Shown in pieces: positions 53,896 to 64,000 of a stretch of DNA of 64,000 bases. Under the pieces are notes generated by a model. It searched no databases and was not told the origin of the DNA. It saw only the letters and a list, made by a program, of their open reading frames with translations. Numbering within the stretch: the first letter of the stretch is position 1; every line of letters starts with the position of its first letter. Source of the DNA: Rhododendron vialii (lineage: Eukaryota > Streptophyta > Magnoliopsida > Ericales > Ericaceae); NCBI RefSeq assembly GCF_030253575.1, contig NC_080565.1, positions 9,361,001 to 9,425,000 on the forward strand, given 5' to 3'. Both the position numbers and the translations under genes were made by a program.

Positions 53896-55542
53896 TACTC
53901 AACTCGGACGTAGCAGTTATGTACACGTGCACAAACTACCTTCCACAACTTACGCGGGTAGTCCCGACCGGGTCCGGATCATGTATACCTAACTCCAAAA
54001 GTCCAAGTGGAGCGACCTGGTTGCACTGACCTCTTAGTGTGGTTACCGAGCAACCTTGGGACCGAACTCCCAATAATTGCTCGGATGCACCGAGCCGGCC
54101 TGGTGACCCATCTGGGTAAGAGAATGACTAGTGGTGATGACCGAACAAGGTTTGTACCAAGCGAACCCAATCATTGTTCGCTCAATGCTAGCAGTTCTTC
54201 AGTTACGTACGTTCACCTAGTTAGTCACCGTGGTTGCACCAAACAAACCCTCCCAACCCATATGGCTCAGACCGGTTATTCGGACCACTACAGTTATGTA
54301 ATCAAAAAATATGTGTAATACATATATTTATATTTTTACAGATTCTGATTATGAACTGTTCATAATCCAAACTATACAATTTACAATACTCTTCATAATC
54401 TACCAAAATAATATGTGCCAAACACCCACTTAATAATAGCCAATAAGTTCAGAAACAAACAAAAAAAAACAACAACAACAATTAATTTAACAATGCATTG
54501 CACATCAGCAAGGTGAATAGTGCCCCAGTTCACAAAGAGAGCTTAAAAACAACTCCATTGGTTCTCAAGGAAACATCAATATACTTCAGAGCTCCATCAC
54601 CTTAAGTTCAAGGACCTTGTCAGCCCAGTAAGACTGTTTTCCAGCAGCTTAGCTGCAGCATTTCACCTTTAGGCCAAGCTTTCTTTTCCACTCTCCCACT
54701 GACGATAGAAACAGCACAATAACATAACAAATCGGTAAATCACCAAGCAAAATCTGTAATTTCTCCTCCGTGATTGAAACCCTCCAATATAATTCTCCAT
54801 CTATCTGCATCTTTATACAAGTCCAGCGAAAAATTTGAACACACACCAACTTAGTATTCTAAGGCGAACAACAAAACACTGCAAGGTTATTAGACTACCT
54901 TTTGTTTTCATGGAGGAGTAATGTAAAGTTTGCCATTTAGAAATGGAAGTCAATGTCAAGGTTGGCAGAGCTTCTTTCGTGAAGTTGGTGCCACATTGAT
55001 GCTTCAGAGTATTCAGCAGTGTTGATTGTTCTGTTTGTTTTTTTGGTCTTAGGGTGCGTCTTTCTTTTGGAATTCATAGTATTTGTTTTCTTTCTTATCT
55101 CAGTGAATAAGGTTGCGCGCCTTCGACATGGTCCCTAATACATTTTCCCTGTGTTGCTGACCAAGAATAAAAGGAGACGTATTGGAGCATCAAACCACAT
55201 AAAAAGGTCCTACATTTCACTAAAAACTCGCGGAAGCTGAAATATCTAGAGAGAGATACAACTGCCTATATAATATCACTGCATAGCCTTCAATGCTTAA
55301 AAATATGGCCCGTAGCAATCTAAAGCATAAAAGAGATTTAAATCCAACCCAGTGTGGTGTCATCATCCTCCTTACGATAATGGGTACTGAAATTATTTTC
55401 TGGGCATGAAGAGGACTGCATTATCGGACCTATTGGATGAAAAGGCACAAGGTCAATAGTAAGGAACAAAATGCAGCTTCTTTCCATTCAATTTATGTAA
55501 AACCAGGTTTCTAAATATGTTTCTGGACGGTGATATGATAGA
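53896..55542. other. No gene recognised
   Basis: Contains a moderately GC-rich stretch (53900-54330) with a 103-codon ORF lacking domains, then AT-rich DNA. Possibly decayed retroelement sequence, but I cannot show it. Confidence 0.4.
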
Positions 55543-55659
55543 CAGGGCCAGCGCAGGGGTAGGCCCAGCAAGTCCCCCAGACTGAGGCAACCTAAAAAAA
55601 AAACAAAGAAACCTAGGTTAATTATGTATAATTAAAAAAAAGTTTCCACAATTTATTCC

Positions 55660-56017
55660 GTTCGGACAAATAAGCCACAGTGGCTTATTTTTTATCCTTA
55701 TTCAAATTTTTTTCGTATCACTTGGCTTGTTGTCATTTTTTGGGGGATTATTGCATCCTCACGACAAGAGAAATCTAAAAAGTAAAAAAATTTGACCGAA
55801 ATCCAATTTTTTTTGAATAAAGACGAAAAAATTGGCTTATTAATTTTTTTTCATCTTTATTCAAAAAAAATTGGATTTCGGTCAAAATTTTACTTTTTAG
55901 ATTCCTCTTGACGTGAGGATGCAATAATCTCCAAAAAAAATGACAATAAGCCAAGTGATACGAAAAAAATTTGAATAAGGACAAAAAAATAAGCCAAAAT
56001 GGCTTATTTGTCCGAAC
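55660..56017. mobile_element. Long foldback nested in the hAT element
   Basis: From GTTCGGACAAATAAGCC to GGCTTATTTGTCCGAAC, two arms of about 178 bases pair almost throughout around position 55838, with landmarks TTGAATAAAGACGAAAAAA and TTGGATTTCGGTCAAA. The transcript would form a long double-stranded RNA stem. Non-coding. Confidence 0.88.
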
Positions 56018-56019
56018 AC

Positions 56020-56110
56020 CAATTCGGGGAGAGAACTCGGTTTGGTGGTCAGTGCTTGCTTTCCAAGTTCTAAGTGAACGGAGTTCGATTCCCAGAAAGC
56101 CCACTTTTCC
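56020..56110 (+). repeat. tRNA-like SINE head
   Basis: GTTTGGTGGTCAGTGCTTGC (A-box region) and GAGTTCGATTCCCAG (B box) are about 35 bases apart, as in tRNA-derived Pol III promoters. It does not fold cleanly into a tRNA and has no recognisable anticodon arm, so it is better read as a SINE fragment or tRNA relic. Confidence 0.45.
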
Positions 56111-56849
56111 GGGTTTTTTTCTCTCTCAACAATCTTCTTTCCCTTTTGTCCTCTTTCATTGTTATTTCTGGCTCCATTTTTTAGCCCTCTCAATAAACAA
56201 TATTACGAATTTACAATGGTACAAGTGATATGTTATTACATTTGATTAAAAAAAAAAAACCCCAATAGTGAAAAAATGAAAAGAATCGAGCAAGCTAACA
56301 TGTTTAATTAGTTTTTCGGATTTTTCCACTCCAATCATAGTTAAAATTTGAGGATAGTTTCTTGTGTTCTTCAAAAAAAAAAAGAAAATATTACAATGAT
56401 ATCTTTTTGAGTTTATCTTTTATAGTAGTATCCTTTTAGCTTGAATTTTTGTAATTTTCTTAAAAGAACTCTTGAAGATGGAAAGAGCCCAATACGAGGG
56501 GTTTGCTTTGGGCCCCTAAAATGTTAAGGCCACACTGCACATTACAATTACTTTGCGGAGTGGGTTTTCTAAGATGAAATTGATAAAAACTTACCTTCAT
56601 ACTATGTTTCCACAAAAGAGATAAAGCATGGATTGACTATATATAATCTCAATTAAAAATGATTTCTTGGATAAGTTAAAGTAAGATAATTCAAGCTAAA
56701 AATACAGTTCTTTTTACTTGTATGTTTTTTTATTTTTTATGACTCAATAGTAAATGGACAATCAAGCTAGGGGTCGGGTTGGGCAGCCCAAACATCGGGG
56801 CTGGCCCTGATGATAGAACTATCCTACAGATTCGTAATTGATGATGGCA

Positions 56850-57430
56850 AGAAAGATTATTGAGTTCAGGGATGCAGGCAGCTCTAATCAACCAAAATAA
56901 TGGAACAAATCTCTTTGCGCCTTCATAAAAGAGAGATGATAGGGAAGGCACCATAAAAACTGGACTAATCGATTCAAGCTAACTAGTGGACATCGTCCAT
57001 CAAGGAACTGGGAAACAGCCAAGGACAAGGAATAAGGTCACACAGGAGATCGTTGTTCATGCGTCCTTGTTCCTGCAACCTCTGTTTCAAATCCTAATAA
57101 AGTTTATCCGGACCCCACCTCCGATGTCATGTTTCAGCCAAATGAGGTTGGAACTCTGTTACAAGTAGAATAAATGAAGTCAAGTGTAATGTCTGGTAAT
57201 AACGAGGATGAATCAAAACTACGAGCAACACCAATAGCTATGCCATACCTTGAAACGAGGGTTCCAAATCTTTTAGAGCCTTTGTAGAAGACAAATGGAG
57301 AGAGGGTGGTCAATAATCCAGAAAAGCCCTTCAACCAAAAGTAGATGATATCATCCATTAATTGGAACTAGGAAATGGACAAGGATAAGGAATAAGGTCA
57401 CACAAGAGACCATTGCTCCTGCTTCTGTGA
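56850..57430. repeat. Diverged direct duplication, about 350-bp offset
   Basis: GGACAAGGAATAAGGTCACACA and nearby sequence at about 57020 recur at about 57378, and TTCATAAAAGAGAGATGAT/GGCACC at 56920 corresponds to 57275 with its GTAGAAGACAAATGGAG. Minus-strand short frames share an SLFYEGAKRF / FVFYKGSKRF pattern, so the unit may derive from a coding exon, but I recognise no family. Confidence 0.5.
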
Positions 57431-57801
57431 AAACTTTCAGAAAAAGTTACTTCTAAAATCACTAACCGCGTGGAAACTACAGATGAGTTTGGACTAACAT
57501 AGGCCATATAAAGGTTGTGGGTTCCATCACTAACGAATTAAGGATGATCAAGGCGGAGTACGATAAGAGACTGAAATAAAGTTGTAGTTGCTGATCAAAA
57601 AGTAACGAAGGATGAAGTGTACATTAACTTCAGTGAAGTCACTCAAAATTACCAAGGGAGTATAGAGTAATTAAATTAGGACTCCTACATGCAAAACCTC
57701 AGTTTCTCTTCAGGACTACAAGATATAGAGGTAGGATGCAACTTGGATTGACAAAAGTACCAAGGGTTTTTGTGCCATTTTCGATCAACTAGTTTTTCCA
57801 A

Positions 57802-57840
57802 CTTTTTCCTCTTAAGTCCAAGTACCTTAAGAGGAAAAAG
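57802..57840. other. Perfect 15-bp hairpin
   Basis: CTTTTTCCTCTTAAG and CTTAAGAGGAAAAAG (57802-57816, 57826-57840) with a 9-base loop. Possibly the core of a decayed foldback; no gene abuts it. Confidence 0.7.
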
Positions 57841-58314
57841 GCACGTGGTAATAAAGTTGAGACATATTTATCTCATCGAAAAATAAAGGGTAATTAGTTC
57901 ACAGGCCCTTTTTATTTTGGATAAGTATATTGCCAAACATTCTTATTCTTTAACAGGGAAAGGAAGACGGAATTATTTTTCAACATTAAATGATGCATCA
58001 CAATTAAGACATTTAATCCAGAATTTTTTTCTGATTAATCTAAGAACGTCACAATCTCTTTCCAAGACTCAAATTGTTTAGCTATAGTGCATTCACAACT
58101 CAAAGGACAACACCTAACTTCAGTAAGCATTCTCATTAAAAATAGTAGGCATTGACACGTTAGTTTCTTACTCTGTGCTATGAATATCAAAATTGAGTAT
58201 GATGCACATGTATGTAAGGGTTACAAAAGAATGCATACAAAAAAGAAACTTATAATGTAGAATGCTTTTTTTTTTTTTGGGTATATAAATAAAGTCTAAA
58301 CTTATATACCTGTC

Positions 58315-58623
58315 TCACCTTCTTTCTGGCAATTGCTGCTGCCTCTGAACCTCATCATCAATGTTGGGTGAGATTAGGCTTTCAACGTAGGTATTCATGT
58401 CGAAACAGCAATCCACGTTATTAATTACCGGATACCTAAACGAACCGTCTATTGGGTTGTACAAAGCTACGTGTGGCCCAAATTGCAGTAGAATTTCACC
58501 GTTATTTGAAATGGCGAGTGGTGTGGAGTAAAAAAAATTCATTGGATTTGTAAGATATGGTATTGCAAACAACTTAGTCCAGGACTCTCTCATACCGTAC
58601 TCCTTCATTACCCATACATCAGT
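58315..58623 (-). pseudogene. 3' fragment of a paralogous F-box-associated gene
   Basis: The minus strand reads DVWVMKEYG, ESWTKLFAIPYLTN, NNGEILLQF, NPIDGSFRY, YVESLISPN and a stop at 58315. These correspond one-to-one with the last 95 residues of the F-box pseudogene at 50887-52083 (WVMKEYG, ESWTKLFSIPHITN, NGEVLLQL, YVESLVSPS). Upstream of 58623 the homology ends at once, so the N-terminal two-thirds, including the F-box, are missing. A truncated tandem paralogue. Confidence 0.88.
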
Positions 58624-59499
58624 AATTGTTCAAACTTGGCCTCACATTTAAAATTTTGTGATCGTGATAAACTTAGCTCAGCTCATGGAATATATAAGTC
58701 TATCTCAAACTTAAGTTAGTCAAGTTCCAAAATGAAAAAAAAAACAGAGGAAGATTATGTTAAGAAACTTTCATCGATAAAAAAGAGCATAGCAATACAT
58801 CAAAGAAGAAGATTATTGTTACACAGAGAATTCAATAACCAATAAGGTGGTCTAATTTCCCAAGTACGAATATCGGAACCTTGCAAAACCGAAGTTGCCA
58901 AAGTGTATTCAACTATATTCGCCAATCTACGAATAAAAAGAAAATCATAAATCCTAACCGATCAACCTCGCATGCAGCGAATATCTTCAATGACAACTTT
59001 CACTTTCGTAGGACAAGACCACACACTAATAGTAAGTCAATCAAACCAAATCTGATCGAACCACCATTGCCGCAGCCTTACTTCATGAAACGACATCTCG
59101 ATGATAAACGAGAAGCCAAGAGAAAGAGAAAAAAGGGAAAAACATAGAGAATTAGATCTGAGATTGAGAGAGAAAAATACCCATCAAGAGTAAAGTCATA
59201 CCCTCCTGAAGCACTCTTGCCGCCGCATTAGGGTCTAGGGAAAACTGTCATACACCTACACAAAAATGCTGAATGTTCAGCGTTTCGCTGTAAATTTTTA
59301 GCACTAGAAATGCAATTTTAGTCTTCCACACACTCAATGGAAGTCATGATAAATTATAAAAGAAAAGGATTTTACACAATACATATCATCCAAACAATTG
59401 TACAATTTTACAAGTTCAAATCTTTTCTAATGTTTACTCGATTCTTAAAAAAATTATATTCTCGTTTTGAAGTTTGCACCTATAAAATTTACTATTATA
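58624..59499. other. No gene recognised
   Basis: Anonymous, partly AT-rich DNA between the F-box fragment and the CACTA MITE. An 88-codon frame at 58881-59147 ends in a lysine/arginine-rich tail, but nothing supports it. Confidence 0.4.
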
Positions 59500-59696
59500 C
59501 ACTACTAGAAATAGTATATTTGTTGACGAAAAAAATAGCTTGTCTCCAGAAAGTCTTTCGTCACCTATAGGTTGTCGAGGAAAGTTCCTTTTGGTGAACT
59601 TTTAGTTACGAAAATATTGTTGTTTCGTCACCAATAGTAAAAATTAAATTTCGACATCATTTTTTTCGTCAACTATTGTGATTTTTCTTGTAGTGA
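59500..59696. mobile_element. CACTA-type MITE, 197 bp
   Basis: Ends CACTACTAGAAA and TTTTTCTTGTAGTG with an ATA 3-bp duplication on both sides (59497-59499, 59697-59699). This is diagnostic of CACTA (En/Spm) transposons. Internal TCGTCACC/TTGACGAAA words repeat in both orientations. No coding content. Confidence 0.9.
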
Positions 59697-59699
59697 TAT

Positions 59700-60712
59700 A
59701 ATGAAGCTAGAGGTGGCAATCCCAACCTAAACTCATTTATCCGCCCATGTATATATATCCGCCTAGTTATAATCCTCCGATTCCCAACTTTGTCCCTTTT
59801 TGCCTCCATCATTCTACATGGGAAGAGATCGAACTAGAGAAGGGTGCATCTCAACATAGTTAGAATGTTTTCCTCCTTTGTTTGGGCATGACGTACTAGG
59901 CCTTTTTGATTCTAGTACCTCTATTTTTCTATCAATTCATACTATTAGAGTCATTCGACTTAGTTTTTTTATGCCCAATCGGATCTGTTTTTTTGTTTTT
60001 TTTTTTATGGACGATGAGCACATGGGTCATTTTTAATTACAATAGGGAGGGTATGATGGATCATCACATTTCCTTGCACAGGCAAGTGTCTTCTCATTTG
60101 AAAAATCATCAATTGGTCCCTCATGTGATGCAAAATATAATTCAATATTATACTATTTGATAATCCAAGCCGTCTATAATTCGGTAAAAGCTTGGTGCAA
60201 ACATATTTTTTCTCAAAAAAGAATACGTTATATAGTCATCAAAATCTATGAAATGAACAATTCAGATCATCAAATAAAATCATGACGGGCGTCATCTTAC
60301 ATCACATGAACAGCCGCCAATGTGGGATTCTATTTCCTTAACAGTATCATCATCTTTATCATCATGTAGAGGATCTTGATTAGGCCACTCTAGTTAAAAA
60401 AACGAAAAAAGGAATCCCTTCCACGGCAAGTAAGTTGCTCAAAAGAAACAGGAAACGTAAAAACCATTTGATTTAGTGAGTTAGAATTATGTAATTTCCA
60501 AATTTGGAACTCTGAGATATGAAAAATTGCATTGCTATTTTTTCGACAGAGAATTTTTCTATAAGAGTACTTCACCTAAAGCGCGACGATACACAACTAA
60601 TACGGTTTCCCTTATCGCGGAAACTCTAAAGGGAATTATTTGAGAAAGATTATTCATTAATTGAAGTATTCTTCCATTTAAGAAAGCTTTCGGTGCATGG
60701 GAGAATTATTAT
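59700..60712. other. No gene recognised
   Basis: AT-rich DNA with several small ORFs, none recognisable. Confidence 0.4.
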
Positions 60713-60835
60713 GGGAAATGATATTGACACTCCAAAAATTGATGCAGGCACTCCAAAAACAAAAGAAAATGGCTTTGGAATTACACTGATTTTGGAGTGC
60801 CTGCATCAATTTTTAGAGTGCCAATATCATTTTCC
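60713..60835. mobile_element. 123-bp MITE forming a long hairpin
   Basis: The arms GGAAATGATATTGACACTCC...GATGCAGGCACTCCAAAA and their inverse pair over about 47 bases with few mismatches and a loop of about 30. ATTATTAT flanks both ends (60705-60712, 60836-60843), an 8-bp duplication though low in complexity. hAT-like. Confidence 0.75.
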
Positions 60836-61050
60836 ATTATTATTTGAGCGAGATTTATCAAATCATTTACTAATTAAAAAAAAGATTTCTCAAATCATTT
60901 CGTGGACTATAATGGAAACTGCAATTATTTAGCCAGAATCTCTCACCGTAAAATTTAGCAACTAAACTTGTTATAAATAAGAGGCATGCAAACCAAGCAA
61001 CATCACAATTACCACCTACGACCATAATTTTCCCAAGTCCTAACACACCT

Positions 61051-61278
61051 TTGATATGCTCTCTCTCTCTCTGTCTCAATTTTCTGCCATGGAAGTTTAT
61101 AGCCTCGCAACCTCATCCCAAGCCCATAAATATTAGCCACAACGCTACTGTATCCCATGCGCTCTGGGGTTACGCCAATATAAGTGATGCGATTGTTGCT
61201 GCTCCTGTCGAAGTGCAAACACGTATTACATTCACATTAAGCCGGGAGTGTGCAGGGATGAATATGCCAGTAGGGAGT
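61051..61278 (+). other. Possible exon truncated by the copia insertion
   Basis: A plus frame reads LPWKFIASQPHPKPINISHN and onward to SRECAGMNMPVG, right up to the first base of the copia LTR. It looks protein-like, and the LTR supplies the stop. I do not recognise the family and cannot exclude chance. Confidence 0.25.
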
Positions 61279-61478
61279 TGCTAGAATTAAGGATATGATT
61301 TAGTCAATATTTGATTTGGTCAATATCCTTAATTGTGTAATCTTATTTTATGCCATAAGTGTAGAATATTTCCATGTAATCTTGTATTCTTTCCTTGTTA
61401 ATGTTTGTACTATATATATTGTACAACTACGATAAATGGAATTATCAGAAAATTACTCCACAATTGTGTTTATTTTCA
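61279..61478 (+). repeat. copia 5' LTR (200 bp)
   Basis: TG...CA ends, a TATATATA-containing AT-rich part at about 61412, and the primer site immediately downstream. The partner LTR is outside the window, so the left boundary is inferred from TG and from family resemblance. Confidence 0.65.
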
Positions 61479-62355
61479 TGGTATCAGAGCTCGCCTCCTT
61501 ATGAGATGCCTTCTTACCCTTTGGATGCCATTCTGGATACCCATGAAGTCGGAAACACGTGTCCACCGTATGACCAGTACCATTACAGTGAGTACATTTT
61601 TGATCTTTCTTTGAGATGGTCATCTTCCGAGAAGCCATTACAGTCCCTTCTCTAATATTTTCTCCAAGCATAGCATCTTGGTGATTAGCTTCCGAACACA
61701 CTATAGTATAAGCTGCCTGTATATCAGGAAGTGGTTTTGTAGACAGTACACGACCTCGAACCCCATCTAAATGAGGATCAAGACCAGCCAAAAACTTATA
61801 CACCCGTTCGGAATTAACCTTTGTGGTGTATATAGCAATATCATTAGCACACTCCATAATACATGCATCAATATCATCAAGTTCCTGCCATATTTTCTGT
61901 AGTTTGCCAAAGTAAGAAATAACAGAACTTCCATTCTGGCGGACAGAAAATACCTCGCAATGAAGTTGATAGGCTTTTGATGCATCTTGATCAACCGAAT
62001 ACGTATTTTTAACTGCCTCCCATATCTCCTTTGCCGTAGACAATCGAAGAAAGAGAGACCGAATATCCTTTGTCATCGCATCAAGAAGCCAAGATTTGAC
62101 CAAACAGTTTTCATCCTCCCATTCTTCATACTCTTCAGACTTTTTATTTGATGGAGCAGCCTTGGTACCCGAAATATAACCCCAACGTTTTCTCCCACGG
62201 ATTTTATTTCGGGCATTCAAAGACCATTCCACATAATTGGTACCGTCCAGCCGTTCCGGAGTGATGAGAGAGGATGTTTCCTGCATATGGAGACCAGACA
62301 CAATAGTCGAAGATTCGTTCTTCTTTGGTGATTTAGCACCACTTACTTCAGCCAT
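61453..62355 (-). CDS. copia Gag (capsid and zinc knuckle), inverted
   Basis: A 300-residue frame on the minus strand, starting MAEVSGAKSPKK. The capsid part includes ERLDGTNYVEWS, WLLDAMTKDIRSLFLRLSTA, EIWEAVKNTYS and FLAGLDPHLDGVRGRVLS, all typical of copia UBN2-type gag. A CX2CX4HX4C knuckle (CTHCNGTGH...C) and LHGYPEWHP follow. The last ten residues or so (DTMKINTIVE) are encoded by the reverse complement of the primer site and LTR end, showing that the frame runs into foreign sequence across an inversion junction. The frame itself is undamaged, but in this orientation it is not on the element's own transcript. Confidence 0.9.
   Translation of the reverse strand: MAEVSGAKSPKKNESSTIVSGLHMQETSSLITPERLDGTNYVEWSLNARNKIRGRKRWGYISGTKAAPSNKKSEEYEEWEDENCLVKSWLLDAMTKDIRSLFLRLSTAKEIWEAVKNTYSVDQDASKAYQLHCEVFSVRQNGSSVISYFGKLQKIWQELDDIDACIMECANDIAIYTTKVNSERVYKFLAGLDPHLDGVRGRVLSTKPLPDIQAAYTIVCSEANHQDAMLGENIREGTVMASRKMTISKKDQKCTHCNGTGHTVDTCFRLHGYPEWHPKGKKASHKEASSDTMKINTIVE
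61479..61490 (+). other. Primer-binding site, initiator tRNA-Met type
   Basis: TGGTATCAGAGC directly after the LTR. Same motif as at 12265 in the gypsy element. Confidence 0.85.
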
Positions 62356-62495
62356 GACGGCACTAGAAGAAAATTTTGCAGCGGAATGATATGAACAGAA
62401 ACACCAACAATTGTGAATACAGGACCTACTTCAATTCCTAAAGTTTAAGAAAAGCAAATCTAGCCACAACCCTTACATTCACTGCTAAGTCTGGT

Positions 62496-64000
62496 ATGTC
62501 TTTTACTGGAAATAGTAATTGGATAATTGACTCTGGCGCAACAGACCGTATGACTTGTGATCGTTATAAGTTTAGTCATTTATCTCCTAAATGTTCCAAA
62601 GCCACTATCACCACTGCTAATGATGTATCATCTCCGGTTATTGGAGTTGGTACAGTTCCATTATCTTTCACGTTAAAAATCCATGATGTCTTATTTGTGC
62701 CGTCGTTAAATTGTAATATTCTCTCTGTGAATCAATTAGCCAAATCTCATGATTGTGTTGCTCTATTTTTTCCTACTCACTGTGTCTTTCAGAACATCCA
62801 TACTCGGGAGAAGATTGGCAGTGGTAGACAAATGGGCGGATTGTACTATCTTGAAGATGGATTCCAACAATCCGATAAAAAAGGGCACGCTCTTGTGGTA
62901 AATGGAGATTCGATGAATAAAAAAAAGGAGGAAATTTGGTTATGGCATAGGAGATTGGGACATCCTTCCTTTGGCTATCTTAGGAAATTATTTCCATCCT
63001 TGTTTCATGGATGTAATCTTTCAGATTTTGTTTGCGAAACTTGTGTGAAAGCAAAAAGCCATCGTACTAAATTTCATTTGAGTGATCATAAAACAGATTT
63101 ACCTTTTTTATTAGTTCATTCAGATGTTTGGGGACCGGCCCCAATTTCTACTCTTAATGGGATGAGGTGGTTTATAACTTTTGTTGATGATTGCACTCGC
63201 ATGACTTGGGTTTATCAAATGAAACACAAGAGTGATGTTTGTTCAATTTTTCGCATGTTCCAATAAAAGTCTTTCGTTCTGATAATGGTGGTGAGTACGA
63301 AAAGAAAGAATTTATGGAATTTATGCACTCTGAAGGGATTATTCACCAAACATCTTGCACAGATTCTCCTCAACAAAATGGTGTCGCAGAGCGAAAAAAT
63401 CGACATTTATTGGAAATTACTCGGTCTCTTTTAATTGGGGGTCATGTTCCTATTTACTTGTGGGGTGAAGCTTTGAATTCGGCGGTCTATTTAATGAACC
63501 GTACGCCATCCAGTGTTCTTAATTTTCGAAGACCATTGGATGCCCTTTCTGACCATTGCACTCTCCCACCGGTAGTACTTCTGGCTCCACGAATTTTTGG
63601 GTGTGTGGTTTATGTTCATTTGCATCCGCGCCAACGGACTAAGCTTGAATCTCGTGCTTTGAAGTGTGTTTTTGTGGGATATGGGAACAATAAAAAAGGC
63701 TACAAGTGTTTTGATCCAAAAACTCGAAGGCTTTATGTTTCCATGGATATTACCTTCCACGAGACCGAACTTTTTTACAGGGCGCCAATTCCTAATTTAC
63801 CATTTCCAGGGGAGAATTTAGACGAAGTGATAAATTATGCAGAACTGGAAGCATTTTTTACCTCAGAAAATATTTCTTCGTCCGGAAATTCTTCAGGACA
63901 AGGTGAATTTTCAGATGAAAGGGAAGAGTTATCGGTTGTTGAACCAGAGACGTCTCATACTGAAGATAATGCTCTTCATGATAGTACAATGCCTCCCAAC
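62496..64000 (+). pseudogene. copia Pol: protease, GAG-pre-integrase, integrase (frameshifted, partial)
   Basis: The first frame (to 63266) has the protease active site (WIIDSGATDRM), the GAG-pre-integrase motif (WLWHRRLGHPSFGYL), zinc-site cysteines (CETCVKAK) and the first integrase Asp (HSDVWGPAP), then FVDDCTRMTW. A small deletion near 63262 shifts the frame, after which integrase resumes with VFRSDNGGEY, QQNGVAERKNRHL, WGEALNSAVYLMNRTPS, the FVGYGNNKKGYKCFDP segment and an acidic linker to the window end. Protease and both catalytic integrase segments are recognisable, but one frameshift disables this copy. RT and RNase H would lie beyond 64000. Confidence 0.9.

Larger units (their letters stand above)
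55543..56809. mobile_element. hAT-type nonautonomous element, 1267 bp, perfect 8-bp duplication
   Basis: CAGGGCCAGC and GCTGGCCCTG form a perfect 10-bp terminal inverted repeat. ATGATAGA lies on both sides (55535-55542 and 56810-56817). It is a composite: it hosts a long near-perfect foldback (55660-56017), a tRNA-like SINE fragment (about 56020-56110) and AT-rich filler. No transposase frame is present, so it depended on another hAT element. Confidence 0.9.
61279..64000 (+). mobile_element. Ty1/copia retrotransposon, 5' part, with inverted gag
   Basis: A 200-bp LTR (61279-61478, TGCTAGAATTAAGG to TTATTTTCA) is followed directly by the primer site. Next comes gag in minus orientation (61453-62355 with leader to about 62470), then protease, GAG-pre-integrase and integrase in plus orientation to the window edge. 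In an intact copia element gag and pol share one strand. The simplest reading is an inversion of the leader-gag segment between about 61490 and 62475. Pol also has a frameshift near 63262. RT and the 3' LTR lie beyond the window. Confidence 0.85.

Noticed and set aside
56027..56104. A functional tRNA gene
   Set aside because: A and B boxes are present, but no clean cloverleaf, anticodon arm or terminal stem can be drawn; a SINE head is likelier.

Overview
This window reads as nuclear DNA of a flowering plant, probably a dicot with a large, repeat-rich genome (inference; species not identifiable). The evidence is plant-type LINE, Ty3/gypsy, Ty1/copia, MULE, hAT, CACTA and MITE elements, spliced genes with GT..AG introns, an F-box gene remnant and a defensin-like secreted peptide gene. 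It is mostly transposons inside transposons. The only clearly intact host gene I can support is the small defensin-like gene at 19585-20368. An F-box gene (50887-52083, minus) is interrupted by one in-frame stop, and a 3' fragment of a paralogue lies at 58315-58623.

Layout. 1-2880: LINE (ORF1 end, endonuclease, reverse transcriptase), frameshifted and truncated. 2881-4370: a block duplicated at 18478-19180, carrying a MITE absent from the second copy. 4371-9341: foldbacks, a MITE, SINE/LINE-like remnants and AT-rich repeats. 9342-18246: a very young non-autonomous Ty3/gypsy element with 2920-bp LTRs, 5-bp target duplication, tRNA-Met primer site, gag, broken protease, no RT core or integrase, and an extra 90-codon membrane-protein-like ORF with its own TATA box. 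18252-26845: duplicated block, defensin-like gene, minus-strand LINE tail, LTR scraps, a MITE with an empty-site sibling. 26846-36968: a roughly 10.1-kb MULE with two convergent spliced genes, a 970-residue DUF1985-like/coiled-coil/Ulp1 protease protein (plus) and a 716-residue Mutator transposase (minus). 37146-46313: old Athila-like Ty3/gypsy element with LTRs and target duplication but no gag, itself hit by a solo LTR (39678-41394). 46314-61278: foldbacks, two hAT-type elements, F-box remnants, Stowaway-like and CACTA MITEs. 61279-64000: a copia element whose gag is inverted relative to its LTR, primer site and pol.

The most interesting system is the MULE. Its introns, flanks and intergenic spacer, but none of its exons, hold about 41 copies of a 16-bp palindrome, GAGATA-N4-TATCTC (18 exact, about 23 with one mismatch), often spaced about 42-72 bp and commonly 51-53 bp apart. 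In Arabidopsis VANDAL MULEs, an element-encoded anti-silencing protein recognises short motifs amplified in the element's noncoding DNA. This element looks like a possible parallel with a different, palindromic motif and a Ulp1-fused candidate binder. That link is inference. The second interesting case is the young retrotransposon, which must have been moved in trans and carries an unexplained small membrane-protein ORF.
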